From assembly GCF_016065055.1 (NCBI RefSeq), contig NZ_CP065856.1, forward strand, positions 3,347,836 to 3,411,835: a stretch of DNA of 64,000 nucleotides, in the 5' to 3' direction. This document shows, one piece after another, positions 37,034 to 47,000 of the stretch (position 1 is the stretch's first letter; every line of letters begins with the position of its first letter). The notes below the pieces were generated by a model. That model saw only the letters and a program-made list of their open reading frames with translations. It searched no databases and was not told the DNA's origin. A program made the translations under genes and the position numbers. This stretch comes from Halosimplex litoreum. Its GTDB lineage: Archaea; Halobacteriota; Halobacteria; Halobacteriales; Haloarculaceae.

Positions 37034-37300
37034 ATGAGCACGTCCGAAACTACGGAAGCGGAATCGGCGGCCGGAGAGGGCTGGGACGCCGTTCGCGACC
37101 TGCCGCCCAGCGCCAAACTCGTGGCCAAGACCCTGGAGTACAACGACGCGCTGACCCAGAGCCAGCTCGCCGAGGAGACGCTGCTGCCGCCACGGACCGT
37201 CCGCTACGCCCTGAACCGGCTCGAAGACGTCGACGTGGTCAGTTCGCGCTTCTCCTTCGCCGACGCCCGCAAGCGCATCTACACGCTCGATATCGAATAG
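37034..37300 (+). CDS. MarR-like winged-helix protein
   Basis: An 88-residue protein. After a short acidic leader, residues 24-85 are a winged helix: [20 protein letters not shown], then [23 protein letters not shown], and a wing ending [10 protein letters not shown]. It is essentially only a DNA-binding domain, similar to small haloarchaeal MarR/TrmB-type regulators. Being divergent from pan it may regulate that gene or itself, but this is only inferred from position. Confidence 0.82.
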   Translation: MSTSETTEAESAAGEGWDAVRDLPPSAKLVAKTLEYNDALTQSQLAEETLLPPRTVRYALNRLEDVDVVSSRFSFADARKRIYTLDIE

Positions 37301-37454
37301 GCCCGACCCTCGGCCGGCCCGCAGCCCTCACCTTCTCGCCGTCCGCAGGTTTCTAATTCGCCGTACTCCGGGAGTAGGTCGACCGTACCCGCCGGGAGCA
37401 CTTTCACCGCGCTCGCGACACCTCTTTAGGTCGGGGTTTCGTACGCTGTCGTAG

Positions 37455-38807
37455 ATGACGCGTGTGATACACACGGGGGACACTCACCTCGGCTACCGGC
37501 AGTATCACCGACCGGAGCGCAAGCGGGACTATCTGAACGCGTTCCGGCAGGTGGCCGACGACGCCGTGGCCGAAGACGTCGCCGCGGTCGTCCACGCCGG
37601 CGACCTGTTCCACGACCGGCGGCCGACCCTGGACGACATCATGGGAGCCCTCTCGGTCCTGCGGACGCTCGACGACGCCGGCGTGCCCTTCCTCGCCGTC
37701 GTCGGCAACCACGAGGCCAAACGCGAGGGCCAGTGGCTCGATCTGTTCGAGTCGCTCGGGCTCGCCACCCGACTCGGCCCCGAGCCCGTCGAGGTGGGTT
37801 CGACGGCGTTCTACGGGCTGGATTTCGTCCCGCGCTCGAAGCGCGAGGGCTTCGAACTCGACCTCGAACCACACGACGCCGACCACGCCGCCCTGGTCAC
37901 CCACGGCCTGTTCGAGCCGTTCGACTTCGGCGAGTGGGACCCGGCGGAGATCTTCGCGACGACCGATATCGAGTTCGACGCGCTCCTGCTGGGGGACAAC
38001 CACCACCCCGAGACCGCGCAGGTCGACGACACCTGGGTCACCTACTGCGGGTCGACCGAGCGCACCAGCGCCAGCGAACGCGACGAACGGGGGTACAACG
38101 TCGTCGCCTTCGACGGCGACGTGGACGTGCGTCGACGCGGCCTCGACACCCGCGAGTTCGTCTTCGTCGACCTCGAACTCGGCGAGGGCGAGGGCGTCGA
38201 CCGCGTCCGCAAGCGCGTCGGCGAGTACGACCTCGACGACGCGGTCGTCGTCGTCACCGTCGACGGCGAGGGCGAACCGGTCACACCCGCGGCCGTGGAG
38301 GAGTTCGCGCTCGACCACGGGGCGCTGGTCGCCCGCGTCACCGACCGTCGGGAGACGGCCGAGGAGGGCGAGCGGGAGATCTCTTTCGCCGACCCCGACG
38401 ACGCCGTCCGCGAGCGGGTCCGCGAGCTGGGTCTCAGCGACGCGGCCCGCTCGATCGACGAGACGGTCCGGGCCAGCAAGGTCGCCGACTCGAACGTCGA
38501 CGACGTGGTCGAAGACCGGGTCGCCGACCTCGTCGAGGACGGCGACCTCGCGGCGTTCGAAGCGGTCGATCTAGCGGGCGACAGCGACGAATCGGAACCC
38601 ACCGACGCCGGCGCCAACGGGCACGAAACCACTGAATCCGACGGCGAAGCCGAAGCCGCCGAACCCGGCGACGGAGCCGTCACCGCAGGCGCTGCGGCCG
38701 ACGGCGGGGCCGACGCACCTCCCGAGAGCGAAGGCGAGGACGGAGCCGACGGGGAGAGCCCCGCGGAGGACGGCGACGGCCAGGCGACCTGGGGTGAGTT
38801 CCAGTGA
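37455..38807 (+). CDS. mre11: DNA double-strand break repair nuclease Mre11
   Basis: A 450-residue protein with calcineurin-like metal motifs in order: HTGDTHLG (residues 6-13), [27 protein letters not shown] and LLGDNHHPE. The capping domain follows, then a Rad50-binding region (about 310-370). The last 80 residues are an acidic, Ala/Gly-rich disordered tail. With Rad50 it trims DNA ends in recombination repair. Its TGA overlaps the GTG start of rad50, so the two subunits are co-translated. Confidence 0.95.
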   Translation: MTRVIHTGDTHLGYRQYHRPERKRDYLNAFRQVADDAVAEDVAAVVHAGDLFHDRRPTLDDIMGALSVLRTLDDAGVPFLAVVGNHEAKREGQWLDLFESLGLATRLGPEPVEVGSTAFYGLDFVPRSKREGFELDLEPHDADHAALVTHGLFEPFDFGEWDPAEIFATTDIEFDALLLGDNHHPETAQVDDTWVTYCGSTERTSASERDERGYNVVAFDGDVDVRRRGLDTREFVFVDLELGEGEGVDRVRKRVGEYDLDDAVVVVTVDGEGEPVTPAAVEEFALDHGALVARVTDRRETAEEGEREISFADPDDAVRERVRELGLSDAARSIDETVRASKVADSNVDDVVEDRVADLVEDGDLAAFEAVDLAGDSDESEPTDAGANGHETTESDGEAEAAEPGDGAVTAGAAADGGADAPPESEGEDGADGESPAEDGDGQATWGEFQ

Positions 38808-41503
38808 GGTTCGAGCGCGTCAGACTCTCGAACTTCAAGTGTTACGACGACGCGGACGTGCGGCTGGACCGCGGGGTGACGGTCATCCACGGCCTCAACG
38901 GCAGCGGCAAGTCCTCGTTGCTCGAGGCCTGTTTTTTCGCCCTCTACGGCTCGAAGGCGCTGGACAACACCCTCGACGAGGTCGTCACTATCGGGGCGGA
39001 CGACGCCGAGGTAGAGCTGTGGTTCACACACGACGGCGACTCGTATCACGTCGGGCGTCGCGTGCGCGCGACCGGCGAGCAGGCCCAGACCGCCAAGTGC
39101 GTCCTCGAAGGCCCGGACGTGACCATCGAGGGGGCTCGGGACGTACGGGCGCACGTCGAGGAGCTGTTGCGCATGGACGCCGAGGCGTTCGTCAACTGCG
39201 CGTACGTCCGCCAGGGCGAAGTGAACAAGCTCATCAACGCCACACCCGGCGAGCGCCAGGACATGCTCGACTCGCTGCTCCAGCTCGGCAAGCTGGAGGA
39301 GTACCGCGAGCGCGCCAGCGACGCCCGCGTCGGCGTCGACCGCGTCCGCCGGGACAAGCGCGGTTCGCTCTCCCAGCTCGACGACCAGATCGAGGACAAA
39401 GAAGACGAGAACCTCCACGCGCGGCTCAACGACCACCGGACCGAACTGGAGGAGGTGACCGCCGAGATCGACCGGTTCGAAGGCCAGCGCGAGAAAGCCG
39501 TCGAGACGCGCGATCGGGCGGCGGAGATCCTCGACTCCTACGAGGAGAAACACGCGGAACTCGACGACGTCGAATCGGATATCGAGGAACTCCGGGAAGC
39601 CATCTCGGAGACCGAGCGCGACCGGGAACAACTGGCCGAGCAGGTATCAGACCACCGCGAGACCCGCGAGGACCACCGCGCGGAACTGGGCGACCTGCTC
39701 CCCGAAACCGAGCTGGAGGGCAGCGCCGACGACCCGCCCGAACCGGCCACCGTCGAGTCGCTGCTCGAGGACCTCGCCGAGCGTGACGACGAACTGCAGG
39801 AGACGCTGCAGGACGTGACCGCGGCGGTGTCCGAACACAGTACGAAAGCCGAGAATTTTCGCGAGGCGGCCGCCGACCTCGAATCGCAGGCCGAGTCGAA
39901 GCGCGAGCAGGCCGCCGACCTCGAATCGGACGTGGCCGAGACGCGCGAGTCGCTCGCCGACCGTCGCGAGAAGATCGAGGATCTGGCCGAGCGAATCGAG
40001 TCCTTGGAGAGCGAGTTCGACGACGCGCCCGTCGACTTCGGCGAGGCCGAGTCGTTCCGTGCGGAAGTCGCCGAGGAGCTGAACGAGGTCCGCGAGCGGG
40101 TCGCCAGTCTCGAAGCCGACGCCAAGAATCAGCGAGAGGGGATCGCGGAGGCCGAAGCGCTGCTGGAGGAGGGCAAGTGTCCCGAGTGCGGCCAGGACGT
40201 CGACGGCTCGCCCCACGTCGAGTCGATCGACGACGATCGCGAACGTCTGGCCGACCTCGAGGCCGACCTCGAAGACGCCCGTGAGCGCCGCGACGACCAC
40301 GAAGACCGGATCGAAGAAGCGGAACGGCTCGTCGAGGTCGAGTCCGAGATCCGGGAGTGTCGCACGAACCGCTCGAACGTCGAGCAGCTCGTCGACCAGC
40401 GCGAGGCCACGCTCGAAGAGAAGACCGAGCAGGCCGAGCGGCTCCGCGAGGAGGCCGACGACCTCGACTCGGAGGCGGCGGAGAAGCGGGAGGCGGCGGA
40501 GGAGCAGGCCGACGCCGCACAGGAGTCCCGCGATCGGGTCGGCGAGATCAACGGCGAGCGCGGACGCATCCGCGAGCGCCGCGAGCGCCTGGAGCGCGTC
40601 GACGAACTGCTCGAGGCGATCGCCGACGCGACCGACGCGGTCGAGCGCTTGCGCGACCGGCGCGAGCAACTGGCGGAGACCAACGACGAGCGCCGCGAAC
40701 GGCTCGCGGAGAAACGCGACCGGCGCTCGGACCTGCAGGCGGAGTTCGACGACGAGCGGGTCGAGGAAGCCCGAGAGCAGCGCGACAACGCCGCTGACTA
40801 CGTCGAGAAGGCCGACGCCAAGCTCGAATCGCTGCGCGAACGGCGCGACGAGCTACAGAGCGCGATCGGCGGCGTCGAGGCGGAGATCGAGGAGCTCGAA
40901 TCGCTGCGTGAGCGCCGCGAGGACCTCGCCGAGCGCGTCGAGCGCCTCGACTCGCTGTACGACGAGGCCGAACGCCTCCAGCGGATGTACGGCGACCTCC
41001 GGGCCGAGTTGCGCCAGCGCAACGTCGAGAGCCTGGAGGCGATGCTCAACGAGATATTCGATCTGGTCTACCAGAACGATTCCTACGCCCGGATCGAACT
41101 CTCCGGCGAGTACGAACTCACCGTCTACCAGAAGGACGGCGAGCCGCTCGACCCCGAACAGCTATCGGGCGGCGAGCGCGCCCTCTTCAACCTCAGCCTC
41201 CGGTGTGCGATCTACCGGCTGCTCGCCGAGGGCATCGAGGGCGCGGCGCCGATGCCGCCGCTCATCCTCGACGAGCCGACCGTCTTCCTCGACTCCGGCC
41301 ACGTCTCCCAGCTCGTGGAACTCGTCGAGGCGATGCGCGAGTACGGCGTCGAGCAGATCCTCGTCGTCTCCCACGACGACGAACTCGTCGGCGCCGCCGA
41401 CGATCTGGTCCGCGTCGAGAAGGACTCGACGACGAACCGCTCGTCGGTTCGGCGGGAGCGTCCGGAGGACCGGCTCGCCGAGGCCGTCGAAGCCGACGAT
41501 TGA
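38804..41503 (+). CDS. rad50: DNA double-strand break repair ATPase Rad50
   Basis: An 899-residue SMC-like protein. Walker A is [15 protein letters not shown] (near residue 30). Long heptad-rich coiled coils run from about 170 to 450 and 475 to 730, separated by the zinc hook CPEC (Cys459 and Cys462). The C-terminal lobe has signature [21 protein letters not shown], Walker [16 protein letters not shown] and the switch VVSHDDELV. The start is GTG at 38804, overlapping the mre11 stop; the first residues [18 protein letters not shown] match the family. Confidence 0.96.
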   Translation: MRFERVRLSNFKCYDDADVRLDRGVTVIHGLNGSGKSSLLEACFFALYGSKALDNTLDEVVTIGADDAEVELWFTHDGDSYHVGRRVRATGEQAQTAKCVLEGPDVTIEGARDVRAHVEELLRMDAEAFVNCAYVRQGEVNKLINATPGERQDMLDSLLQLGKLEEYRERASDARVGVDRVRRDKRGSLSQLDDQIEDKEDENLHARLNDHRTELEEVTAEIDRFEGQREKAVETRDRAAEILDSYEEKHAELDDVESDIEELREAISETERDREQLAEQVSDHRETREDHRAELGDLLPETELEGSADDPPEPATVESLLEDLAERDDELQETLQDVTAAVSEHSTKAENFREAAADLESQAESKREQAADLESDVAETRESLADRREKIEDLAERIESLESEFDDAPVDFGEAESFRAEVAEELNEVRERVASLEADAKNQREGIAEAEALLEEGKCPECGQDVDGSPHVESIDDDRERLADLEADLEDARERRDDHEDRIEEAERLVEVESEIRECRTNRSNVEQLVDQREATLEEKTEQAERLREEADDLDSEAAEKREAAEEQADAAQESRDRVGEINGERGRIRERRERLERVDELLEAIADATDAVERLRDRREQLAETNDERRERLAEKRDRRSDLQAEFDDERVEEAREQRDNAADYVEKADAKLESLRERRDELQSAIGGVEAEIEELESLRERREDLAERVERLDSLYDEAERLQRMYGDLRAELRQRNVESLEAMLNEIFDLVYQNDSYARIELSGEYELTVYQKDGEPLDPEQLSGGERALFNLSLRCAIYRLLAEGIEGAAPMPPLILDEPTVFLDSGHVSQLVELVEAMREYGVEQILVVSHDDELVGAADDLVRVEKDSTTNRSSVRRERPEDRLAEAVEADD

Positions 41504-41660
41504 GGCCGGACCGGGTGCAACGCTCGGATAGGTCCGGGGTTCTGGCGACCCGTGTTACCGAGCGGGCCGCGCGAGCGAGTCGCCGGGCGGCGTCAGAAGC
41601 CCGATTCCGAGTACGTACCACACGGTCCCGACACCGAGTGTGTACGCGACCCCCGGACCA

Positions 41661-41858
41661 TCAGAACACGAGGCGGGTCAGTCCCGCGGTACCGATGACG
41701 TAGCTGACGACGGTCACCACTGCGAATCCGCCGCCCGCCCCCAGTATCGCGAGGAACAGCTCCAGCGCGACGGCGGCGGCGACGCCGACCGCGAACGCGA
41801 CCGGGGTCCGCTTCGGACGCTCGCCGACGAGGTGTGTCCGCAGTCGCGCCCCGTTCAT
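41661..41858 (-). CDS. Small two-helix membrane protein
   Basis: A 65-residue protein, MNGARLRTHLVGERPKRTP, then two hydrophobic helices (about residues 19-40 and 43-62, VAFAVGVAAAVALELFLAIL and GGFAVVTVVSYVIGTAGL). The N-terminus is basic, so positive-inside topology predicts a cytoplasmic N-terminus. No family is recognised. It is convergent with rad50 and lies upstream of no obvious partner. Confidence 0.55.
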   Translation of the reverse strand: MNGARLRTHLVGERPKRTPVAFAVGVAAAVALELFLAILGAGGGFAVVTVVSYVIGTAGLTRLVF

Positions 41859-41893
41859 ATCCCTCCGTCGCGAGCGCTGACGTGAATGTTTTG

Positions 41894-42382
41894 TCAGGAT
41901 TCGCCGGTGGTCGGGTCGTCGCCGGTCGCCTGGCTGTCCGCGCTTTCGCTGCCCGCACCGTGACCGCGCATCGCGGCCAGCCCGGCGCTCGCTCGCTCGG
42001 TCGTCTCGTAGCCGCGGACGCCGGTCGCGTCGGTCTCGGCCACCAGCCCGGCGGCCCGGTACTCCGAGAGCAGGCCGTGCAGGTCGCTCTCGCAGAGGTC
42101 TACCGCGCCCGTCAGCGTCCGCACGTCGACGGGCGAGCGGGCGTCGATCTCGAGCAGGAGCCCGAGCGAGCGGTCGTCGTGGACGGCGCTCGCCACGGCC
42201 CGGACCGGTTCGGGAACGGCGCGGCTGGCCGTCTCCAGCGGCGACTCGCCGTCGACCGGTTCCAGTTCGTCGTTGGCGACGTGGCGGCGCTCCCCCGTCT
42301 CGGGGTCGCGGACGAGCGACGAGTCGCTCGACTCCTTCAGCAGGATCAGGCGGCGACCGGCGTCGTCGCGGACCGTTCGCAT
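41894..42382 (-). CDS. DUF7346-like haloarchaeal protein
   Basis: A 162-residue protein. The first 40 residues form a small beta domain (RLILLKESSDSSLVRDPETGERRHVANDEL), followed by a winged-helix-like region (AVPEPVRAVASAVHDDRSLG; SPVDVRTLTGAVDLCESDLHGLLSEYRAAGLVAET) and a disordered acidic tail. It resembles a conserved haloarchaeal family (DUF7346-like, from memory). It may bind nucleic acid, but no evidence beyond fold impression supports this. Confidence 0.65.
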   Translation of the reverse strand: MRTVRDDAGRRLILLKESSDSSLVRDPETGERRHVANDELEPVDGESPLETASRAVPEPVRAVASAVHDDRSLGLLLEIDARSPVDVRTLTGAVDLCESDLHGLLSEYRAAGLVAETDATGVRGYETTERASAGLAAMRGHGAGSESADSQATGDDPTTGES

Positions 42383-42456
42383 AGCTGCTCGTAGCGACCT
42401 CGCGGGGTTAGCGGTTCCGGTCGCGGCGGCGAGCGGTCGGGCCCGGTCCGCCGCTC

Positions 42457-42915
42457 TCAGTCCTCGGTGGCTTCGGAGTCGGTGGCTCCGCCCTCGGTCC
42501 CGCCGTCGGCGGCGGCCTCGGGCGATTCGGACGCTCTGGAGCGACGGAACGCGCGGTACTCGCGGACGCCGTAGAGGAACGAGACCACACCGAGGGCGAC
42601 CAGCGGGCCGCCGACGTTCCAGTCACCCTCGAAGTAGATGAACATCGGCCCGAGCGCGAGCGCGAGGAAGGCCACGTCGAAGACGACGACCAGCCGCCAG
42701 AACGTCCGGCTCACCTCGGGGTCCACGTCGGTGTCGAACGCGTCGGCGTCGTCGACTTCACCGTCGTCGGCCCCCTCGCCACTGCTCTCGCCGTCGTCCT
42801 CGCCGGGAATCGAGACGGACGGGACGTCGACCTCGGGCACGTCCGGACCGAGCGAGTGCTCGAAGCGCTCGGGGTCGCCCAGCAGGCCGCTCTCGTCGTC
42901 CGCACCGTCCTCGGA
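42457..42915 (-). CDS. DUF7322-like membrane protein with acidic N-terminus
   Basis: I place the start at GTG 42915 (VSEDGADDESGLLGDPERF); an in-frame GTG at 42957 would add 14 hydrophobic residues. The 152-residue product has an acidic N-terminal half (residues 1-80) with PDVPEVDVPSVSIPG, then two membrane helices (RLVVVFDVAFLALALGPMFI; VGGPLVALGVVSFLYGVREY) and a Ser/Ala/Glu tail. It resembles a haloarchaeal DUF7322-type protein (name from memory). Function unknown. Confidence 0.6.
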   Translation of the reverse strand, partial: SEDGADDESGLLGDPERFEHSLGPDVPEVDVPSVSIPGEDDGESSGEGADDGEVDDADAFDTDVDPEVSRTFWRLVVVFDVAFLALALGPMFIYFEGDWNVGGPLVALGVVSFLYGVREYRAFRRSRASESPEAAADGGTEGGATDSEATED

Positions 42916-42986
42916 CACAGCCGCGAGTAGCGCGCTGACCGGCAAAAGGGTTCCCACTCGGTCAGGGTCGGAGGGTCGAGCGAGTT

Positions 42987-43193
42987 TCAGACCATCCGCC
43001 CGAGCGAGACGGCGTCGTCGGACTCGACCCAGGCGAGCGGGTTGTCGGTGTCGAAGAGGACCACGCCGCCGTCGACCTCGTAGGCGTCTGTGGCGGCGAC
43101 GCCCTCGGGGTCGGCGGGTGCGACTCGCACGTCCACGGACGGCTGGCTCTCGGCACTGTCCGCCTCGTCGGGTCGCGTCGCGTGGTCCGTCAT
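42987..43193 (-). CDS. DUF7331-like small haloarchaeal protein
   Basis: A 68-residue protein starting MTDHATRPDEADSAESQ at 43193. The C-terminal half, ATDAYEVDGGVVLFDTDNPL then AWVESDDAVSLGRMV, is the recognisable part of a conserved haloarchaeal family (DUF7331-like, from memory). The N-terminus is disordered and acidic. No motif suggests function. Confidence 0.65.
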   Translation of the reverse strand: MTDHATRPDEADSAESQPSVDVRVAPADPEGVAATDAYEVDGGVVLFDTDNPLAWVESDDAVSLGRMV

Positions 43194-43319
43194 GGCTTCA
43201 CGCCCGGGTTTGGTACACCGTGACAAGTATCTTCTGCCTGTACCAACACTGGCCGGTCCAGCGCTCTCCCGCGTTCGGTGCAGCGGAAGGCTATCGCGGA
43301 TGCGGTTGGCGGTGCTGTC

Positions 43320-43860
43320 GGCGCGTGCTGTCGAGCGGTGCGAGGGCGACTGGAAGGAGCCCCCGATGCGAGCGGGGAGCGAAGCGACCCGCGAGCGTGC
43401 CCGCCTCTTGGCGGACCGCTCGAAATAGCCGCGCGAGGGATGAGCGACGACAGGAGTGAATCAGCTGGGGAGGCTCGTGGCCGTCTGCGGTTGCTGTGTG
43501 GTGGCGGTGCTGTCCCTGGTGTCCGCGCGACAGCGTTCGCGCGGGGTCGGGAGAGCTTGCTCTCCCGGTGGACTGAACGGGCGAGACGCGCGTGGCGGCG
43601 TAGCCGCCACGGACTGTGGCGGTCGGCGGAGCCGACCGCCCGCTCGCGCTTGTGTAGTCGCCTGAGCGGGCACTATCCGCGCGGTGCGAGGCGCGCAGCG
43701 CCTCGAAGCGAATAGCGTGGGAGCGAAGCTCCCACGGACCGTGCGAGCGGGCCAGTGGCCCGCGAGCAGACGGCCCTGCCGTGAGCGGGCGGTGTCGGGA
43801 GCGCGGATATCCCGTCTCAGCGACCGCGAGCGGGTCGAGGTCGTTCGACGCCTGCTGTCT
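43320..43860 (-). repeat. Dispersed modular hairpin element, copy B (reverse orientation, longest)
   Basis: It fills most of the 807-base gap between the DUF7331-like gene and polB, which are divergent. Read on the minus strand it has the same block order as copies A and C: head (43795-43845, ATATCCCG/CGCTCGCGGTCGCTGAG region), middle (43566-43590, CGCGTCTCGCCCGTTCAGTC) and tail (43425-43475, GCTCATCCCTCGCGCGGCTA). Extra hairpins are inserted between blocks: 43717-43735 (arm GTGGGAGC), 43687-43705 (arm CGAGGCG), 43617-43639 (arm GGCGGTCGGC), 43591-43609 (arm GTGGCGGC), 43549-43566 (arm GGGAGAGC) and 43524-43543. Short frames through it are not conserved between copies. It seems non-coding. 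Confidence 0.8.
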
Positions 43861-43963
43861 CCGTCGAGTGCGGTCGCGGCTGTTCGAGTTCAGTCCGCGA
43901 CTCGTCCGCCAGAACAACTCCTCGACTCGCACCCGAATCTCTCGCTCCTGATCCCCGATACCG

Positions 43964-43978
43964 CGACTATTTTAGTCG
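43964..43978 (+). promoter_or_regulatory. polB: polB promoter: TATA-like box inside a palindrome
   Basis: CGACTATTTTAGTCG is a perfect inverted repeat (6-base arms) whose centre is a TATA-like tract 25-33 bases before the ATG at 44001. A dimeric repressor could compete with TBP at this site. Inference from sequence only. Confidence 0.5.
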
Positions 43979-44000
43979 GGCCCCGCCAAGCCCGACCAAC

Positions 44001-47000
44001 ATGGAGCAAACGGAGTTCGGGGACTTCGGGGCCGGAGCGGATCGGCCCGCCGACGAGGCCGAGGCCGTCGCCGGGAACGACACCGGCGGCGAGGTCGCGA
44101 CAGTCGTCGACGCCGACTCGGCACGGTTCCCCGACGCCCAGGGCACGGTCACGCTGACCGTCACACAGGTTGACTACACCGTCGAGTACAGCGGTGACGA
44201 CGAGTTCCCAGTCGTCCACGTCTTCGGCCGTCGAGAGCCAGGCCCGGACGACGATCACCCGCCCCTCGAACACGTCGAGGTGTACGACTTCGAGCCGTAC
44301 TTCTACGCGCCCATCGAGAACGTCGACGACCAGCGCATCGCGGGGTACGACGGCCTCGTCGACTACCGCGAGACCGACGAGCAGGGCGAACCGTTCGAGT
44401 CCATCCGCGGCGACCGCCTCGCGAAGATCGTCGGCCGCACGCCCCGCGACGTGGGGCAGATCCGCGACGACTTCGAGCACTACGAGGCGGACATCCTCTT
44501 CCCCAATCGCCTGCTCATCGACAAGGACATCGAGAGCGGCGTCCGCGTGCCCGAACGGCGCACCGACGACGGCACCATCCGCGTCCCTCATCAGGAGGTC
44601 GAGGCCGTCGACGACAACGCCACGCCGCGGGTCAACACCTTCGACATCGAGGTCGACGACCGCAACGGCTTCCCCGAGGACGGCGAGCAGACCATCGTCT
44701 GTCTCACCTCCCACGACTCCTACGACGACAAGTACATCAACTGGCTCTACGAGTCGCCCGACGGCGTCGACGGGCCCGCCGCGCTGGGGGCGTACGACCC
44801 GATCGAGGCCGATATCGACGCCGAGGTTCGCGTCTTCGACTCCGAACCGGAGATGCTCGACGCGTTCATCGAGTACATCGAGGAGACCGACCCGGACCTG
44901 CTCACTGGCTGGAACTTCGCCGACTTCGACGCGCCCTATTTCCTCGACCGCGTCGAGGAACTGGCGGGGCCGAACCACGACTACGACCTCGACATCGACC
45001 GACTCTCCCGGGTAAACGAGGTGTGGCGCTCGGACTGGAACGGCCCGGACATCAAGGGCCGGGTCGTCTTCGACCTCCTGCGGGCGTACAAGAGCACGCA
45101 GTTCACCGAACTGGAGTCCTACCGCCTGGACGCCGTCGGCGAGATGGAACTCGACGTGGGCAAGGAGCGCTACCCCGGCGACATCGGCGACCTCTGGGAG
45201 GACGACCCCGAGCGCCTGCTGGAGTACAACCTCCGGGACGTGGAGCTGTGCGTCGAACTGGACCGCAAGCAGGACATCATCGCCTTCTGGGACGAGGCGC
45301 GCAAGCTCGTGGGCTGTAAGATCGAGGACGCCCCCACCGCCGGCGACGCCGTCGACATGTACGTCCTCCACAAGGCCTACGGCGAGTTCGCGCTCCCCTC
45401 GAAGGGCCAACAGGAGGCCACCGACGAGTTCGAGGGCGGCGCCGTCTTCGACCCGATCACCGGGGTCCGCGAGAACGTCTCGGTGCTGGACCTCAAATCG
45501 CTCTACCCGATGTCGATGACGACCATCAACGCCTCGCCGGAGACGAAGGTCGACCCCGAGACCTACGGCGGCGAGACCTACCACACGCCCAGCGGCGTCC
45601 ACTTCCGGAAGGAACCGGACGGCATCATCCGGGAGATGGTCGACGAACTCCTCGAAGAACGGGAGGAGAAGAAGTCCCTGCGAAACGACAACGCCCCCGG
45701 ATCTGAGGACTACGAACGCTACGACCGGCAGCAGGCCGCGGTGAAGGTGATCATGAACTGCTTCACGCCGGACACCGACGTGCTCACACCGGACGGCGTC
45801 CGCAACATCCGGGACCTCGACGTGGGAGACTCCGTCTACTCGCTGGACCCGGAGACGATGGAGATGGAGGTCAAGCCGGTCGTCGAGACGCACGCCTATC
45901 CCGACTACCGGGGCGAACTCGTCGACGTCGAGACGAGCAAGACGGACTTCCGCGTGACGCCGAACCACCGGATGCTCGTCCGGAAGAACGAGCGAAACGG
46001 GATCTCCTGGGATCAGGACGACTACCGGTTCGTCGAGGCCGGCGACCTCGATCGGGCGACGAACTACGAACTCCCGCACGGCTGGGACGGCCCGGACGGT
46101 GAGCGGATCGACGAGGTCGACTTGACCGAACTACTCGACGACTACGAGGTGTGGGTGCGTCCGGAGGTCCACGGCCACACGTTCGCCGCCGAGATCGGAT
46201 ACTACCCCGACAAAGTGCTCAAAAACGACGTCGGGCAGGAGGGGTACGTCTTCTCCGCCGAGGAGTTCGAGGCCCACAGGGAGTACATCGACAGCGTCGC
46301 CGAACGATGCTTCGTCCACGCCGAAGCGAACAGGAAGTGGATCCCGAGAACCTACGGCGGTGACGACTTCCTCGAACTGCTGGCCTGGTTCGTCACCGAG
46401 GGGAACGTCTACACGTCCGAAGAGAAGCAGTTCGGCGACAACCTTCGTGGGTCCGCGACTACGGTCAAGATCGCACAGGACGCTCCCGTGGCGACCGACG
46501 GAGGCGAAGGCGGCGCGGCTGCCATCGAAGACGATCACCACGCCGCCATCGGCGATCTGCTCGACAGGATGGGCTTCGACTACTACGTCGACGACCAGTC
46601 CTACCAGTTCACGTCGCGGCTCCTCGGTCGGTATCTCGAAGACGCCTGCGGTGACGACAGCTTCGCCAAGCGGGTCCCGGAGTTCGTGTTCGATGCATCA
46701 CGCGAACAGAAGCGACGGTTCCTGGACGTGTTGCTCGACGGCGACGGTGACCGTCAAGAGAACTCCTGGCGGTATTCGACGGCCAGCGAGGAACTGCGCG
46801 ACGACGTGCTCCGTCTGTGCGCCCATCTCGGCCTCACCGCGAATTACCGGAAAGACAGCGGCAGCTGGCGGATCTACGCCACCGAGAACGCGAAGAACAC
46901 GCTCCGGATGCACCGCAGCGGCTCGCGCAGCGAGGCCGAAGACGGCGTCTACTGCGTCACGGTCGAAGACAACCACACGCTGATGGCGGGCCGCAACGGG

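Noticed and set aside
43291-43932. 213-codon minus-strand frame across element B.
   Set aside because: Made of hairpin DNA, Arg/Ser/Pro-rich, not preserved in the other copies.
43890-46079. 729-codon minus-strand frame opposite polB.
   Set aside because: Antisense to the conserved polymerase and intein frame; no recognisable domain.
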